Program-made: the position numbers and the translations under genes
Notes under the pieces: generated by a model
Databases searched by the model: none
Told to the model about the DNA's origin: nothing
Seen by the model: the letters and a program-made list of their open reading frames with translations, nothing else
In this document: positions 27,577-37,730 of the stretch, one piece after another
Position numbering within the stretch: position 1 is the stretch's first letter
How the letters are laid out: every line of letters starts with the position of its first letter
NCBI GenBank assembly: GCA_938046585.1
Contig: CALIWR010000005.1
Span: forward strand, 1-64,000
DNA: 64,000 nt
DNA from: an uncultured Propionibacteriaceae bacterium
GTDB taxonomy: Bacteria; Actinomycetota; Actinomycetes; Propionibacteriales; Propionibacteriaceae
Direction: 5' to 3'

Positions 27577-28530
27577 ATGGCGAGCGACATCCACATCCCT
27601 GTGCTCCGGGAACGGATCGTCGAGCTCCTGACCCCGGCTTTGTCTCAGCCGGGGTCGGTCTGTGTTGATGCCACCGTGGGCCTGGGAGGTCATGCCGCAG
27701 CAATTCTGAGCGCCTGCCCACAGGCCCACCTGATCGGTATTGACCGGGACCCAGACGCGCTGGACCTGGCCCGGCAGCGGCTGGTCAGTTTCGGCGACCG
27801 GGTCCATCTTGTCCGGGCCCGCTACGACCAGTTACCCCAAATTTTGGCCGGGCTGGAGATTACCCGGGTCCAGGGGGTGTTGCTCGACCTGGGGCTGTCC
27901 TCGCTACAGATCGACCGCCGGGAACGGGGCTTCGCCTATGCGGTCGACGCACCGCTCGACATGCGGATGAGTGCCGACGACCCGATCACTGCCGCTCATG
28001 TGGTGAACACGTACGGCGTCGAACGGCTCGCTACCGTGCTGCGTCGCTACGGGCAGGAGCGATTCGCCAGCCGGATCGCGAACCGGATCGTGGCCGAGCG
28101 TCAGAAACGACCCTTCGACACCTCGGCCCGATTGGTGGCCACGATCGTTGATGCGATTCCGGCGGCGGCCCGCCACAACGGCGGCCACCCGGCCAAACGT
28201 ACCTTCCAAGCCTTGCGGATCGTAGTCAATGCCGAACTGGAATCACTCAGCGCCGTCTTGCCGGCAGCGATAGCGGCATTGGCTGTGGGCGGGCGGATCG
28301 CAGTTCTGGCCTACCACTCGTTGGAGGACCGGATGGTGAAGTCCGTGCTGCGCTCCGCCAGCAGCGATACCGCACCTCGTGACCTGCCAGTGGTTCCGAT
28401 CGGCTACCAGGCCCAACTGCGGCTCCTGACGCGGGGTGCGGAACGTCCTGGTACCGAGGAGCTGACGAGGAATACACGGGCCAGTTCGGCCCGGCTGCGC
28501 GTCGCGGAACGGATCGAGGAGGCGGCATGA
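27577..28530 (+). CDS. rsmH: 16S rRNA m4C1402 methyltransferase RsmH
   Basis: 317-residue SAM-dependent methyltransferase for 16S rRNA C1402. The SAM site is VDATVGLGGHA (about residues 30-40), and the phrases LLDLGLSSLQ, HPAKRTFQALRI and AYHSLEDRMVK are family-specific. It starts at ATG 27577 with GAGG-like sequence upstream and overlaps the next gene by 4 bases. It is the second gene of the dcw cluster, as in most bacteria. Confidence 0.96.
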   Translation: MASDIHIPVLRERIVELLTPALSQPGSVCVDATVGLGGHAAAILSACPQAHLIGIDRDPDALDLARQRLVSFGDRVHLVRARYDQLPQILAGLEITRVQGVLLDLGLSSLQIDRRERGFAYAVDAPLDMRMSADDPITAAHVVNTYGVERLATVLRRYGQERFASRIANRIVAERQKRPFDTSARLVATIVDAIPAAARHNGGHPAKRTFQALRIVVNAELESLSAVLPAAIAALAVGGRIAVLAYHSLEDRMVKSVLRSASSDTAPRDLPVVPIGYQAQLRLLTRGAERPGTEELTRNTRASSARLRVAERIEEAA

Positions 28531-29051
28531 GCGCTCTTGAGGCCGAGAAAGTTACCCGCGCCGGCGTCGGTCGGCTGCTGCACCCGGTGCCGAACACACC
28601 TACCACCTTGGCACGAACCCCATTCCTGGTCTTCCTAGCGCTGATCCTGGGGCTGGGGATGGTCGGCATGGTGATGTTGCAGACAACGGTCCAGCAGCAG
28701 TCATTCGAGGTGCGTCGGCTCCAGGCCGAGGCCAACGCCTTGGCCTACCACCAGGCTCAGCTTCAAGCCGAGGTGGATCGGCGAGCTACTCCCGCCGAGG
28801 TTGCCCGCCGCGCCTCGGAATTGGGGATGGTACCTAACCCGTACCCGGCCTTCATCGATGTTCGGACCGGCCAGGTCACGGGGGTGGCGAAGCCGGTCAC
28901 CGGGCAGGAACTGGCCAATCTCAGCCCCAAGGCATCTGGGCAGCCCCGGCCGGCGGCCTCCAGCCAACCGACGCCAGCCGTTGAGCCAGGCGCCACGGCC
29001 CCGCGATCCGCCCCGGCGCAGCCGGCGCCGCAGGATGGATCCCGACGATGA
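28527..29051 (+). CDS. ftsL: FtsL-like divisome protein
   Basis: 174-residue bitopic membrane protein. Residues 1-34 are cytoplasmic, about 35-55 form a hydrophobic helix (FLVFLALILGLGMVGM), about 58-90 form a coiled coil, and a Pro/Ala-rich tail follows. The topology and position between rsmH and ftsI identify it as FtsL, although sequence conservation is always weak in this family. It overlaps both neighbours by 4 bases. The long Pro/Ala tail (about 70 residues) is more extended than in many homologues. Confidence 0.78.
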   Translation: MSALEAEKVTRAGVGRLLHPVPNTPTTLARTPFLVFLALILGLGMVGMVMLQTTVQQQSFEVRRLQAEANALAYHQAQLQAEVDRRATPAEVARRASELGMVPNPYPAFIDVRTGQVTGVAKPVTGQELANLSPKASGQPRPAASSQPTPAVEPGATAPRSAPAQPAPQDGSRR

Positions 29052-30937
29052 ACAAGCCGACCTCACACCGCCCAACGCCTCGCCCAGCGTCGCGGCCACC
29101 CTCGGCCCGGATCCGGAGGCGTCCGGGCCGCGAACCGATACGGCTGCCAGTCGGCAATCCGGTCCGACGGATTCGGGTGGCGATGCTGGCACTGGCGATG
29201 CTGGCCTCGGTGTTAGTGGCCAAGGCGGTCGATATCCAGGGCCTGGACAGTTCTGCCTACGCCACCACCGCCAGCCACCAGATGATGGTGCAACGCACCA
29301 TCCTGGCCAACCGAGGCGCGATCACCGACCGCTTCGGGGAGGTACTCGCCACCAGTCTGCCCGCGGTGAATATCGTCGCCGATCCCAGCCAAGTTCGGAC
29401 CAACGGCAAATTGGAACGCGTCATGAGCAAGCGGGACCGAGAACTGGCTGCGGCCGGGCCGACCACCATCGCAGCAACGATCGCCCGACATGTTGGTGGT
29501 GATCCGGCCGAATACGCCCGTCAGCTGTCGCGGACGGACACCCGGTATGTGATCTTGGCCAAGCAGGTTCCGGCCTACACCTACCTGCAGCTAGCTCAGG
29601 AACTGCAGGCCCTGGGCTACGTCGGCGTGTACCGGGAGCCGGCACCGATCCGCAGCTACCCGAACGGGAGCCTGGCCGCGAATGTGGTCGGCTTCGTGAT
29701 CGACCAGGAACGAGGTCCCGGCCAGGTCGGGGCCGGCGGCCTGGAATTGGCGCACAACGCCCAGCTCAGCGGCACCGAGGGCAAGGAGGTGTACCAGACC
29801 TCGCCGAACGGGAAGATCCCGACCAATCAGAACGTGTTGAACCCGGCTCAGGACGGGGCCACGTACACCCTGACTCTCGACGCCGGCCTGCAATACCTGG
29901 TCGAACGGCGGCTGCAGCAGACGGTCGACCAGGCCCGGGCGGTGTCCGGTATCGCGATCACGATGAATGTGAAGACCGGTGAGATCCTGGCATTGGCCAA
30001 TTACCCCAGTTTCGACTCGAACAAGCCGGGCGCGGCCACGCCGGCAAACCTCGGCAATCGAGCGGTGACCGATGCGTACGAGCCAGGCTCGGTGCAGAAG
30101 GTGCTGACCATGGCCGCGTTGGCTGACGCCGGCTATGTCACCCCCGACCAGCAGGTCGTGGTGCCATCTACGGTGATGTCGGGCGGACGGCCGATCGGCG
30201 ACGCCTTCAGCCACGGCACCATCAACCTCACCGCCCGCGGCGTGGTCGCTAATTCATCCAACGTGGGCACCGTGCTGTTGACGCGACAGATGCCCAAGGA
30301 TCGGCTGGTCGACTACCTGCGGGATTTCGGGCTGGGTCGTAAGACCGGGATCGGACTGCCAGGCGAGGCAGTCGGATCGATTCCCGGGACTGATGTCGCC
30401 GATCACAGCCGCGACCAGATCTCTTTTGGGCAGGGCCTGTCGGTGACCGCGGTCCAGGAGGCTGCGGCAGTGGCGGCGGTAGTGAACGGGGGGATCTATC
30501 ACAGCCCGACCGTGGTCCGCTCAGCCATGAGCAGCACCGGCCGCCCAGTCGCCGTACCCCAGGGCGAGTCCCGGCGGGTGATCTCACCGGAGGCCTCGGC
30601 CATGGTGGTGGACATGATGGAGTCGGTGGTGGCCAGCAAGGTTGGCCGGCATCGGTTCCCGATCGAGGGATACCGGACCGCCGCGAAGTCAGGGACCGCC
30701 GAGAGGATCGACCCGACCTGTAAGTGCTACTCGGGTTATGTCGCCTCGTTCATCGGCGTGGCCCCAGTCGAGGACCCGGAGATCCTCACGTATGTGGTGG
30801 TGGATCGTCCTCAGGCAGCGATCCAGGGCAGCCAGGTGGCCGCCCCAGCCTGGCGTGACATCATGCAGGTGGCCTTACCGCGGTACGGGATCCTTCCCAG
30901 CTCAAGCCCGGCCCCGCAGAAGCCGATCGAGTGGTGA
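29048..30937 (+). CDS. ftsI: Penicillin-binding protein FtsI (PBP3, septal transpeptidase)
   Basis: 629-residue class B PBP. A basic N-terminal tail leads to one membrane helix (near residues 44-60). The transpeptidase motifs are intact: SVQK (catalytic Ser about 348), SSN (about 403) and KSGTA (about 547). It cross-links septal peptidoglycan with FtsW, which is encoded 5.5 kb downstream. The start overlaps ftsL by 4 bases. Cys in the sequence CKCYSGYV, close after the KSGTA motif, resembles the CxC found in actinobacterial homologues. Confidence 0.95.
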   Translation: MNKPTSHRPTPRPASRPPSARIRRRPGREPIRLPVGNPVRRIRVAMLALAMLASVLVAKAVDIQGLDSSAYATTASHQMMVQRTILANRGAITDRFGEVLATSLPAVNIVADPSQVRTNGKLERVMSKRDRELAAAGPTTIAATIARHVGGDPAEYARQLSRTDTRYVILAKQVPAYTYLQLAQELQALGYVGVYREPAPIRSYPNGSLAANVVGFVIDQERGPGQVGAGGLELAHNAQLSGTEGKEVYQTSPNGKIPTNQNVLNPAQDGATYTLTLDAGLQYLVERRLQQTVDQARAVSGIAITMNVKTGEILALANYPSFDSNKPGAATPANLGNRAVTDAYEPGSVQKVLTMAALADAGYVTPDQQVVVPSTVMSGGRPIGDAFSHGTINLTARGVVANSSNVGTVLLTRQMPKDRLVDYLRDFGLGRKTGIGLPGEAVGSIPGTDVADHSRDQISFGQGLSVTAVQEAAAVAAVVNGGIYHSPTVVRSAMSSTGRPVAVPQGESRRVISPEASAMVVDMMESVVASKVGRHRFPIEGYRTAAKSGTAERIDPTCKCYSGYVASFIGVAPVEDPEILTYVVVDRPQAAIQGSQVAAPAWRDIMQVALPRYGILPSSSPAPQKPIEW

Positions 30938-30965
30938 CCTGTTGCGCAGTCACTACCCTTCACCC

Positions 30966-32513
30966 GTGACCGATCCGGCCTCGGCGCCGCTGCGCCCGAC
31001 CCCTGTCCCCGTCAACCTCACCGATGTGCTGCCGGCTGCGCCGACGGTGCCGGTCACCGGCGTGACCGTCTCATCATTGTCGGTGATGCCCGGGGACCTG
31101 TACGCCGCTGTGCCAGGGCGGACCACCCACGGTGCCCGGTTTGCCCACGACGCGGTCCGGGCCGGGGCCGTGGCCGTGCTCACCGATCCGGCCGGGGCCG
31201 ACCAACTGGCCGATCTGGGGGTACCGGTGGTTGTGGTCGACGATCCACGGATCGTCATGGCCGAGGTGGCGGTCGGGGTGTACGGGCAGCCCGCCAGCCG
31301 CCTGTCGACGTACGCCATCACCGGCACCAACGGCAAGACCACCACCTTGTATCTGCTGGCGGCGGCGTTACGGGCGGCCGGCCATCGGGTGGGCACCATC
31401 GGCACCATCGGGGCCCGACTGGACGACGAAGAGTTGCGGCTATCGCGGACCACGGTGACCACTCCCGAGGCCCCCGACGTACAGGCGCTGCTGGCGGTGA
31501 TGGTGGAGCGGGGAGCGACCGCCTTGGTGATGGAAGTCTCCTCCCACGCCCTGGCCCTGCACCGGGTGCTGGGGATCCGCTACGACGTGGCGGGCTTCAC
31601 CAACCTGGGCTGGGACCATCGAGACTTCCACCCCACCCAGGAGGAATATTTCCAGGCTAAAGCTCGGCTATTCACCCCCGAGCAGGCCACTGCCGCGGTG
31701 GTGGCGGTGGATGACGACTGGGGCCGTCGGTTGGCCCAGCAGGCCAGCGCCGCCGGGCTGCGACTGCTCACCACCGGTCGGCAGGGCCAATACCGACCGT
31801 TGACGGCAAAGACCGGCCCGGACGGCAGCCAGCAGGTCACCGTCGCCACACCAGACGGTGAGCTGAGCTACCGGCTGGGCCTGCCGGGGGAACACAATGT
31901 CACCAACTCGGTTACCGCGCTGGCGATGCTGACCGCATCCGGGGTCCGACTGGATCCGGCCCTCACTGGCCTGGCGACGGTCACGGTCCCTGGGCGGATG
32001 CAGCGGGTCTGGCTCGGGGATCGCGCGCCACGGGTGTACGTCGACTTCGCCCACACCCCGCAGGCGGTGACAGCGGCGCTGGCGGCGGTCAATTCGGTCC
32101 GGACGATCTGCGTTCTGGGAGCCGGGGGAGACCGAGATCAGGGCAAACGCGGACCGATGGGGGCGGCTGCGGCGCAAGGCTGCGACGTCCTCGTGGTGAC
32201 CGATGACAATCCACGATTCGAATCCCCCCAGCAGATCCGCGATGCGGTCCGGGCTGGGGCCAGGCAGGCTCGGGAGGCGGCCGCGCTCGGCACTCGGACC
32301 GCTGCCTGCGAGATCATGGACGGAGGCGATCGACGCCAGGCGATCCGTCGGGCGCTGGCCCTGTCTGGTCCCGGCGATGTGGTGGCGGTGTTGGGCAAGG
32401 GCCACGAGCAGGGCCAGACGATACGCGGTACCGTGACGCCGTTCAGTGACGCCGCGGTGGTGGTCGAGGAGTGGGACGCGTTGGCGGGCAACGAGGAGGC
32501 GGCATGGAGGTGA
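30966..32513 (+). CDS. murE: UDP-MurNAc-tripeptide synthetase MurE
   Basis: 515-residue ATP-dependent ligase that adds the third residue of the peptidoglycan stem. The ATP site is TGTNGKTTT. The substrate motif DNPR (in VTDDNPRFESP) indicates a diaminopimelate rather than lysine enzyme. GTG 30966 is 6 bases after TACCCT (30954-30959), so an extra, leaderless promoter inside the cluster is likely; the frame is open upstream within ftsI but has no homology there. It overlaps murF by 10 bases. Confidence 0.95.
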   Translation: MTDPASAPLRPTPVPVNLTDVLPAAPTVPVTGVTVSSLSVMPGDLYAAVPGRTTHGARFAHDAVRAGAVAVLTDPAGADQLADLGVPVVVVDDPRIVMAEVAVGVYGQPASRLSTYAITGTNGKTTTLYLLAAALRAAGHRVGTIGTIGARLDDEELRLSRTTVTTPEAPDVQALLAVMVERGATALVMEVSSHALALHRVLGIRYDVAGFTNLGWDHRDFHPTQEEYFQAKARLFTPEQATAAVVAVDDDWGRRLAQQASAAGLRLLTTGRQGQYRPLTAKTGPDGSQQVTVATPDGELSYRLGLPGEHNVTNSVTALAMLTASGVRLDPALTGLATVTVPGRMQRVWLGDRAPRVYVDFAHTPQAVTAALAAVNSVRTICVLGAGGDRDQGKRGPMGAAAAQGCDVLVVTDDNPRFESPQQIRDAVRAGARQAREAAALGTRTAACEIMDGGDRRQAIRRALALSGPGDVVAVLGKGHEQGQTIRGTVTPFSDAAVVVEEWDALAGNEEAAWR

Positions 32514-33922
32514 CGACGCTTGGCAGCGTCGCGGCCATGGTGCAGGGGCAGGTCGACGAAGGCTCAACCTCGGCCCAGGTGGGCCCCGATGTGGTGGTGG
32601 ACTCGCGCCTGGTCACCCCCGGGGCGCTGTTTGTGGCCTTGGGCGGCGAGCGTACCGACGGTCACCGTTTTGTCCAGGCGGCTCTGGACGCGGGAGCGGG
32701 CGGGGCGCTGGTCGCCCAAGAACCAGGTCCGAACCGGGTCCTGGTGCCGAGTACGGCGCAGGCGCTGGCTGACCTGGCCCGGGAAGTGGTGGTCGCGAAC
32801 CCCCGGTTGACGGTATTGGGGATCACCGGCTCCAGCGGTAAGACCAGCACCAAGGACCTTGTCGCCCAGGTGTTGGAGACTGCGGGGGAGACAGTTGCCC
32901 CGCAGGGCTCCCACAACAACGAGATCGGGGTACCACTGACCGCGCTGCGGGTCCGTTCCGGCACCGCCTACCTGGTCAGCGAGATGGGTGCCCGCGGTAG
33001 CGGACATATCCGGTGGTTGTGTGACCTGGTCCGACCCCGGGTCGGGGTCATGTTGAATGTGGGCAGTGCCCATCTCGGCGAATTCGGCAGCGTCGAGCAG
33101 ATCGCCGCCGCGAAGGCCGAGCTGGTGCAGGAATTGCCCAGCGACGGTTGGGCGGTCCTGAATGCCGACGACCCGCGGGTGGTGCGAATGGCCGAGATCA
33201 CCCCTGCCCAAGTGGCCTGGTTTAGCGTCACCGGGGACCCCGGCAGCGGCCCCCTACGAGTCTGGGCCAGCGACCTGGTGGCTGACTCGCAGCAGCGGTA
33301 CGGCTTCATGTTGCACGCGGTACGTGACCAGCGCTCCAGCGTCGAAGCGGTCCAGCTGCGGGTCAGCGGGGAACACCAGGTCGCCAATGCGGTGGCCGCG
33401 GCCGCGGCTAGCCTCGCCGCCGGCCTCAGCCCACAACAGGTGGCGCAGGCCCTGAACCGGGCGGTCGTCCGTTCCCGGTGGCGGATGGAGGTGGTACAGC
33501 GCGCCGACCAGGTGACGGTGATCAACGACGCGTACAACGCCAACCCCGATTCGATGCGGGCGGCGATCCGGACCGCCGGGCGGCTGCTGCGTACGGCTCA
33601 GCAGGAGCGACCAGAGGCCAAACTCTTCGCGGTTTTCGGTGAGATGTTGGAACTGGGGCGCATAGCGGCCGCGGCCCATCAGGAGGTGGGCCGGCTGGTC
33701 GCGCAGGAAGGGGCCAGCGTGGTGCTGGGGATCGGTGACCATGCCGAGCAGATCGTCGCCGGGGCAGTCAGCGCCGGGGCTGATGCGGTCCGGCTCGAAT
33801 CGCGGGAGCAGGCGGTTCAGCACCTGCGCGATCTGCGTGCCGGGGATATCGTCTTGATCAAGGCGTCTCGCGGTATCGGCCTGGAGACGGTCGCGGCGGC
33901 CATCCTGGGGGCCTCATGCTGA
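32504..33922 (+). CDS. murF: UDP-MurNAc-pentapeptide synthetase MurF
   Basis: 472-residue ATP-dependent ligase that adds D-Ala-D-Ala to the stem tripeptide. The ATP-binding loop is GITGSSGKTST, a typical MurF variant of the GTNGKTT motif. Later phrases include GSHNNEIGVPLT, VSEMGARGSGHI and INDAYNANPDSM. ATG 32504 has GAGGAGG upstream inside murE and overlaps it by 10 bases. It also overlaps mraY by 7 bases, so the cluster is continuously translated. Confidence 0.96.
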   Translation: MEVTTLGSVAAMVQGQVDEGSTSAQVGPDVVVDSRLVTPGALFVALGGERTDGHRFVQAALDAGAGGALVAQEPGPNRVLVPSTAQALADLAREVVVANPRLTVLGITGSSGKTSTKDLVAQVLETAGETVAPQGSHNNEIGVPLTALRVRSGTAYLVSEMGARGSGHIRWLCDLVRPRVGVMLNVGSAHLGEFGSVEQIAAAKAELVQELPSDGWAVLNADDPRVVRMAEITPAQVAWFSVTGDPGSGPLRVWASDLVADSQQRYGFMLHAVRDQRSSVEAVQLRVSGEHQVANAVAAAAASLAAGLSPQQVAQALNRAVVRSRWRMEVVQRADQVTVINDAYNANPDSMRAAIRTAGRLLRTAQQERPEAKLFAVFGEMLELGRIAAAAHQEVGRLVAQEGASVVLGIGDHAEQIVAGAVSAGADAVRLESREQAVQHLRDLRAGDIVLIKASRGIGLETVAAAILGASC

Positions 33923-34986
33923 GCATCCTCACCGCCGGGGCGATTGCGATGACGGTGACCCTGTTTGGGACCCGGTTCCTGATCCGCTTCCTCACCGTCA
34001 AGCATTACGGGCAATTCATCCGCGACGACGGCCCGACCGAGCACCGCACCAAGCGTGGGACGCCCACCATGGGTGGCCTGATTATCGTGATCGCGACCCT
34101 GCTGGGCTATTTCGGGTCGCACGCGATTTTCGACCAGGACGTCACCGCATCCGGGATGCTCGCCCTGTACCTTTTCGTGGGGCTGGGGCTGGTTGGCTTC
34201 CTCGATGACTGGACCAAGATCAGCAAGGCCCGTTCGCTCGGACTCAACGGTCGGGCCAAGTTGGTCATGCAGGGGCTGATCGGGGCCTCCTTCGCCTACC
34301 TGTCGCTGCAGTTGCCGGATCATCGAGGAGTTACCCCGGCTTCGCCGTTCGTGTCTTTTCTGCGTGACATCCCGGCGCTGGCGCTACCGGTGGTCATCGC
34401 CATCGCCTGGATGATGTTCATCATCGCGGCTTTTTCCAACGGCACTAACCTCACCGACGGGCTAGACGGGCTGCTGACTGGCTCCGCGACCATGGTCTTC
34501 GCCGTCTACGCCCTGATGAACGTGTGGCAGTCCAATCAATACTGTGGCCGGGCCTCCACCTCTGGTCCCCGCTGCTACGAAGTACGCAACCCCTCCGACC
34601 TGGCTTTGCTGTCGCTGACGATCGCGGGTGCTTTGTTCGGTTTCCTGTGGTGGAACGCCAATCCGGCCAAGATCTTCATGGGTGATACCGGGTCGCTAGC
34701 GATCGGTGGCGGGGTCGCTGCGATGGCGATCATGACCCGTACCGAACTGTTGAGCGTGATCATCGGGGCCCTCTTTGTGGCCGAGGCACTATCGGTGACC
34801 ACACAGGTCGGCTATTTCAAGCTCACTAAAGGCAAACGGTTGTGGCGGATGGCGCCACTGCACCACCACTTCGAGGCGATCGGCTGGGGCGAGATCACGG
34901 TCACGGTCCGGCTGTGGATCATGTGCGGGCTGGCGGTCGCGGTCGGGCTTGGCCTGTTCTACACCGAATGGGTGGCGTTGCAGTGA
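33916..34986 (+). CDS. mraY: Phospho-MurNAc-pentapeptide transferase MraY
   Basis: 356-residue integral membrane enzyme that makes lipid I from UDP-MurNAc-pentapeptide and polyprenyl phosphate. It has about ten membrane helices. The catalytic Asp-rich motifs are FLDDWTKI (about residues 95-102) and NLTDGLDG (about 178-185), and APLHHHFE is the conserved His-rich loop. It uses the lipid carrier whose synthase is UppS. It overlaps murF at its start and murD at its end (GTGA). Confidence 0.97.
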   Translation: MLSILTAGAIAMTVTLFGTRFLIRFLTVKHYGQFIRDDGPTEHRTKRGTPTMGGLIIVIATLLGYFGSHAIFDQDVTASGMLALYLFVGLGLVGFLDDWTKISKARSLGLNGRAKLVMQGLIGASFAYLSLQLPDHRGVTPASPFVSFLRDIPALALPVVIAIAWMMFIIAAFSNGTNLTDGLDGLLTGSATMVFAVYALMNVWQSNQYCGRASTSGPRCYEVRNPSDLALLSLTIAGALFGFLWWNANPAKIFMGDTGSLAIGGGVAAMAIMTRTELLSVIIGALFVAEALSVTTQVGYFKLTKGKRLWRMAPLHHHFEAIGWGEITVTVRLWIMCGLAVAVGLGLFYTEWVALQ

Positions 34987-36464
34987 AGGCCTGGTTGGTA
35001 GCCGCCGACAGTACCTCCCCGTGGCATCAGGCCAGCGTCCTGGTCGCCGGCTGCGGCCGTTCCGGGGTGGCCACCGCCGATGCCCTGCTGGAGCGGGGAG
35101 CCCAGGTACGGGTGGTCGACGATTCGACCAGCCCCGCCACTCAGGAGGCGGCTGGGCTGTTGGAGGTGCTGGGCGCCGAGGTCCGGCTCGGCGCCGACGC
35201 GACCACCGAACTGCCCGAGGGGGTGGATCTGGTTGTCACTTCGCCTGGCTGGCGGCCGAACCAGCCGCTGCTGGCTACGGCGGCGGCCCGCCGGATCCCG
35301 GTCTGGGGCGATATCGAACTAGCGTGGCGGCTACAACAGCCCACGATGCCGGTGCCGTGGCTGGCGGTGACCGGGACCAATGGCAAGACCACCACCACCC
35401 AGATGCTGGAGTCGATCCTGCGTGCTGCCGGATACCGGGCTGCCGCGGTCGGCAATATCGGCCGCCCGGTGCTGGAGGCGCTGGCCGACGACGCAACCTA
35501 CGATGTCTTCGCGGTCGAGCTGTCCAGCTTCCAGCTGCACTGGACTCACAGCCTGGCTGTGCACTCGGCGGTGGTTCTGAATGTGGAACAAGACCACCTG
35601 GAGTGGTACGCGGGCGCGCCGGACTGGGCTGATGGGGCCGACCCGATGTCGGCCTACCAGGCCGACAAGGCCCGGATTTACCAGCGGGTCACCCACAGTT
35701 GCGTCTACAACGTCCAGGCTCCAGTTACCGAGCAGATGGTGGAGCAGGCCGATGTGACCGAGGGGGCTCGTGCGATCGGTTTCACTGCCGATATCCCATC
35801 GGTTTCGATGGTCGGGGTGGTCGATGAGGTGATCGTGGATCGGGCCTTCATCCCGCAGCGACGCGATTCGGCGATCGAACTGGCCAAGGTCTCCGATGTT
35901 CAGCCGTACGCCCCGCACAATCTTGCTAATGCCTTAGCTGCGGCGGCCCTGGCCCGTTCGTTCGGGGTCCGGCCGGCCTCGGTCGCAGCGGGCTTGCGGT
36001 CATTGCAGATGGGTGGGCACCGGATCCAGACCGTCGTCGAGCGGGACGGGGTGCGTTGGGTGGATGATTCCAAGGCCACCAACCCGCATGCCGCCGAGAA
36101 TTCGCTGCGGGCCTTCGATTCGGTGGTCTGGATCGCCGGCGGGCAGGCCAAGGGCACTAGCTTCGACGCGCTCGCCGAACGACACCGGGAGCGGCTGCGG
36201 GGGGCAGTCCTGCTCGGGATCGACCGTGCTGATCTGGCGGCCGCCCTGGCCCGACACGCCCCGGAGGTCCCCGTCATCATCATCAACAGAACCGACACTG
36301 GGGCGATGCAGGAGGCAGTCCGCGCCGCACAGGGCCTTGCCCGACCGGGAGACACGGTTCTGTTGGCGCCCGGCTGCGCCTCGTTGGACATGTGGTCCGG
36401 CTACGACGCCCGCGGTGATGACTTCGCCCGGGAGGTCCAGGCCCTGGGCCCGACACAGACGTAA
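34983..36464 (+). CDS. murD: UDP-MurNAc-L-alanine:D-glutamate ligase MurD
   Basis: 493-residue cytoplasmic ligase that adds D-Glu to UDP-MurNAc-L-Ala. A Rossmann-like N-terminus (VLVAGCGRSGVATADALL) is followed by the ATP loop GTNGKTTTTQ and, late, DDSKATNPHAA, which is typical of MurD. GTG 34983 overlaps the mraY stop (GTGA). A longer open frame begins inside mraY, but the residues it would add match no MurD. An 8-base gap leads to ftsW. Confidence 0.95.
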   Translation: MKAWLVAADSTSPWHQASVLVAGCGRSGVATADALLERGAQVRVVDDSTSPATQEAAGLLEVLGAEVRLGADATTELPEGVDLVVTSPGWRPNQPLLATAAARRIPVWGDIELAWRLQQPTMPVPWLAVTGTNGKTTTTQMLESILRAAGYRAAAVGNIGRPVLEALADDATYDVFAVELSSFQLHWTHSLAVHSAVVLNVEQDHLEWYAGAPDWADGADPMSAYQADKARIYQRVTHSCVYNVQAPVTEQMVEQADVTEGARAIGFTADIPSVSMVGVVDEVIVDRAFIPQRRDSAIELAKVSDVQPYAPHNLANALAAAALARSFGVRPASVAAGLRSLQMGGHRIQTVVERDGVRWVDDSKATNPHAAENSLRAFDSVVWIAGGQAKGTSFDALAERHRERLRGAVLLGIDRADLAAALARHAPEVPVIIINRTDTGAMQEAVRAAQGLARPGDTVLLAPGCASLDMWSGYDARGDDFAREVQALGPTQT

Positions 36465-36472
36465 GGGTTGGT

Positions 36473-37717
36473 ATGGCGATCCTCACCTCCCCGCGGTCAC
36501 TCGACAAGACCCGCGCTACCGCCACCGGGTTGATCCGGCACGCGTTGGCGCAGCCGATGGCTAACTTCTATCTGGTGGTGGTCTCATCCGGGCTGCTGGT
36601 CGGGCTGGGAACGCTGATGGTGTTGTCGGCCTCCAGTGTGCACGCCGAAGTGGCATACGGGGATTCGTACTACATCGTGAAGCGGCAGTTGATGTTCCTG
36701 CTGGTCGGGCTGGCCGGGGTCTGGCTGATCCTGCGACTCAAACCTGCCACCCTGCGTGGTTTTGCCTGGCCTGGGCTGTTGCTGTCGACGGTGGCGCTGA
36801 TGCTCACCTTCACCCCGCTCGGTCATGAGGTCGCTGGCAACCGCAATTGGCTCCAGTTCGGAACCCCGTGGCTGCGATTCCAGCCGTCGGAATTCGCCAA
36901 GCTAGCGATCGTACTCTGGGGCGCCGACAATCTCGCCCGTAAGCAGAAGATCCTGGATCGGCCCCGGGAGTTGATCCCGTTCCTCGGTTTCAGCACGATT
37001 GTGGTGCTGCTGGTGATCCTCCAGCGTGATCTCGGCACTGCCATCATTCTGGGCGGAATCATCTTCTTGGTGCTTTTTCTGACCGGGGCCCCGTTACGGC
37101 TGCTCGGGGTGCTGCTGGGCGCGGCGGCGGCGCTTGCGGCGACGCTGGTGCTCACCTCCGCTAACCGGATGAGTCGGGTTTCGGGCTTCCTGAACCCCAC
37201 CGCCGACGTCGAGGGGGTTAACCAGCAGCCGATGCGAGCGATCTACTCACTGGCATCCGGCGGCTGGTGGGGTCTGGGCCTGGGCCAGAGCAAGCAGAAG
37301 TGGGGGATGCTGGTCGAGGCCCACACCGACTTCGTTTTCGCGATTATCGGGGAGGAGATGGGTCTGTTCGGGACGCTCTCGGTGATCGCGTTATTCACCA
37401 CCTTAGTGTGGGCGGCGTTCCGGATCGGACGTCGTTGCGACGACCCGTTTACCCGGAATCTGGCCCTCGGAGTCGGCTCCTGGTTCATGGTTCAGTCGGT
37501 GCTCAACATGGCGGTCGTGATGCGGCTGCTGCCGGTGATTGGGGTCACCCTGCCGTTGGTGTCGTACGGTGGCTCCAGCCTGCTGGCCAACTTGGCGGCC
37601 CTCGGCCTGCTGGCCGTGTGCGCCCGCCACGAGCCGGCAGCCCGCCGGGTCAGCGCCCGACGGGACCGGAAGCCGGCGGCTCGGGTGACTGCCGTGGTCG
37701 ACAGTCGGCGCGGCTGA
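36473..37717 (+). CDS. ftsW: FtsW, septal glycan polymerase
   Basis: 414-residue SEDS-family membrane protein with about ten helices that polymerises septal glycan with FtsI. Signatures include VAGNRNWLQFG, RFQPSEFAKLAIVLW and GVTLPLVSYGGSS. A basic C-terminal tail rich in Arg follows the last helix. ATG 36473 is 8 bases after murD, and murG follows 13 bases later. No other SEDS gene is in the window. Confidence 0.95.
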   Translation: MAILTSPRSLDKTRATATGLIRHALAQPMANFYLVVVSSGLLVGLGTLMVLSASSVHAEVAYGDSYYIVKRQLMFLLVGLAGVWLILRLKPATLRGFAWPGLLLSTVALMLTFTPLGHEVAGNRNWLQFGTPWLRFQPSEFAKLAIVLWGADNLARKQKILDRPRELIPFLGFSTIVVLLVILQRDLGTAIILGGIIFLVLFLTGAPLRLLGVLLGAAAALAATLVLTSANRMSRVSGFLNPTADVEGVNQQPMRAIYSLASGGWWGLGLGQSKQKWGMLVEAHTDFVFAIIGEEMGLFGTLSVIALFTTLVWAAFRIGRRCDDPFTRNLALGVGSWFMVQSVLNMAVVMRLLPVIGVTLPLVSYGGSSLLANLAALGLLAVCARHEPAARRVSARRDRKPAARVTAVVDSRRG

Positions 37718-37730
37718 GAGGGGGAACAGC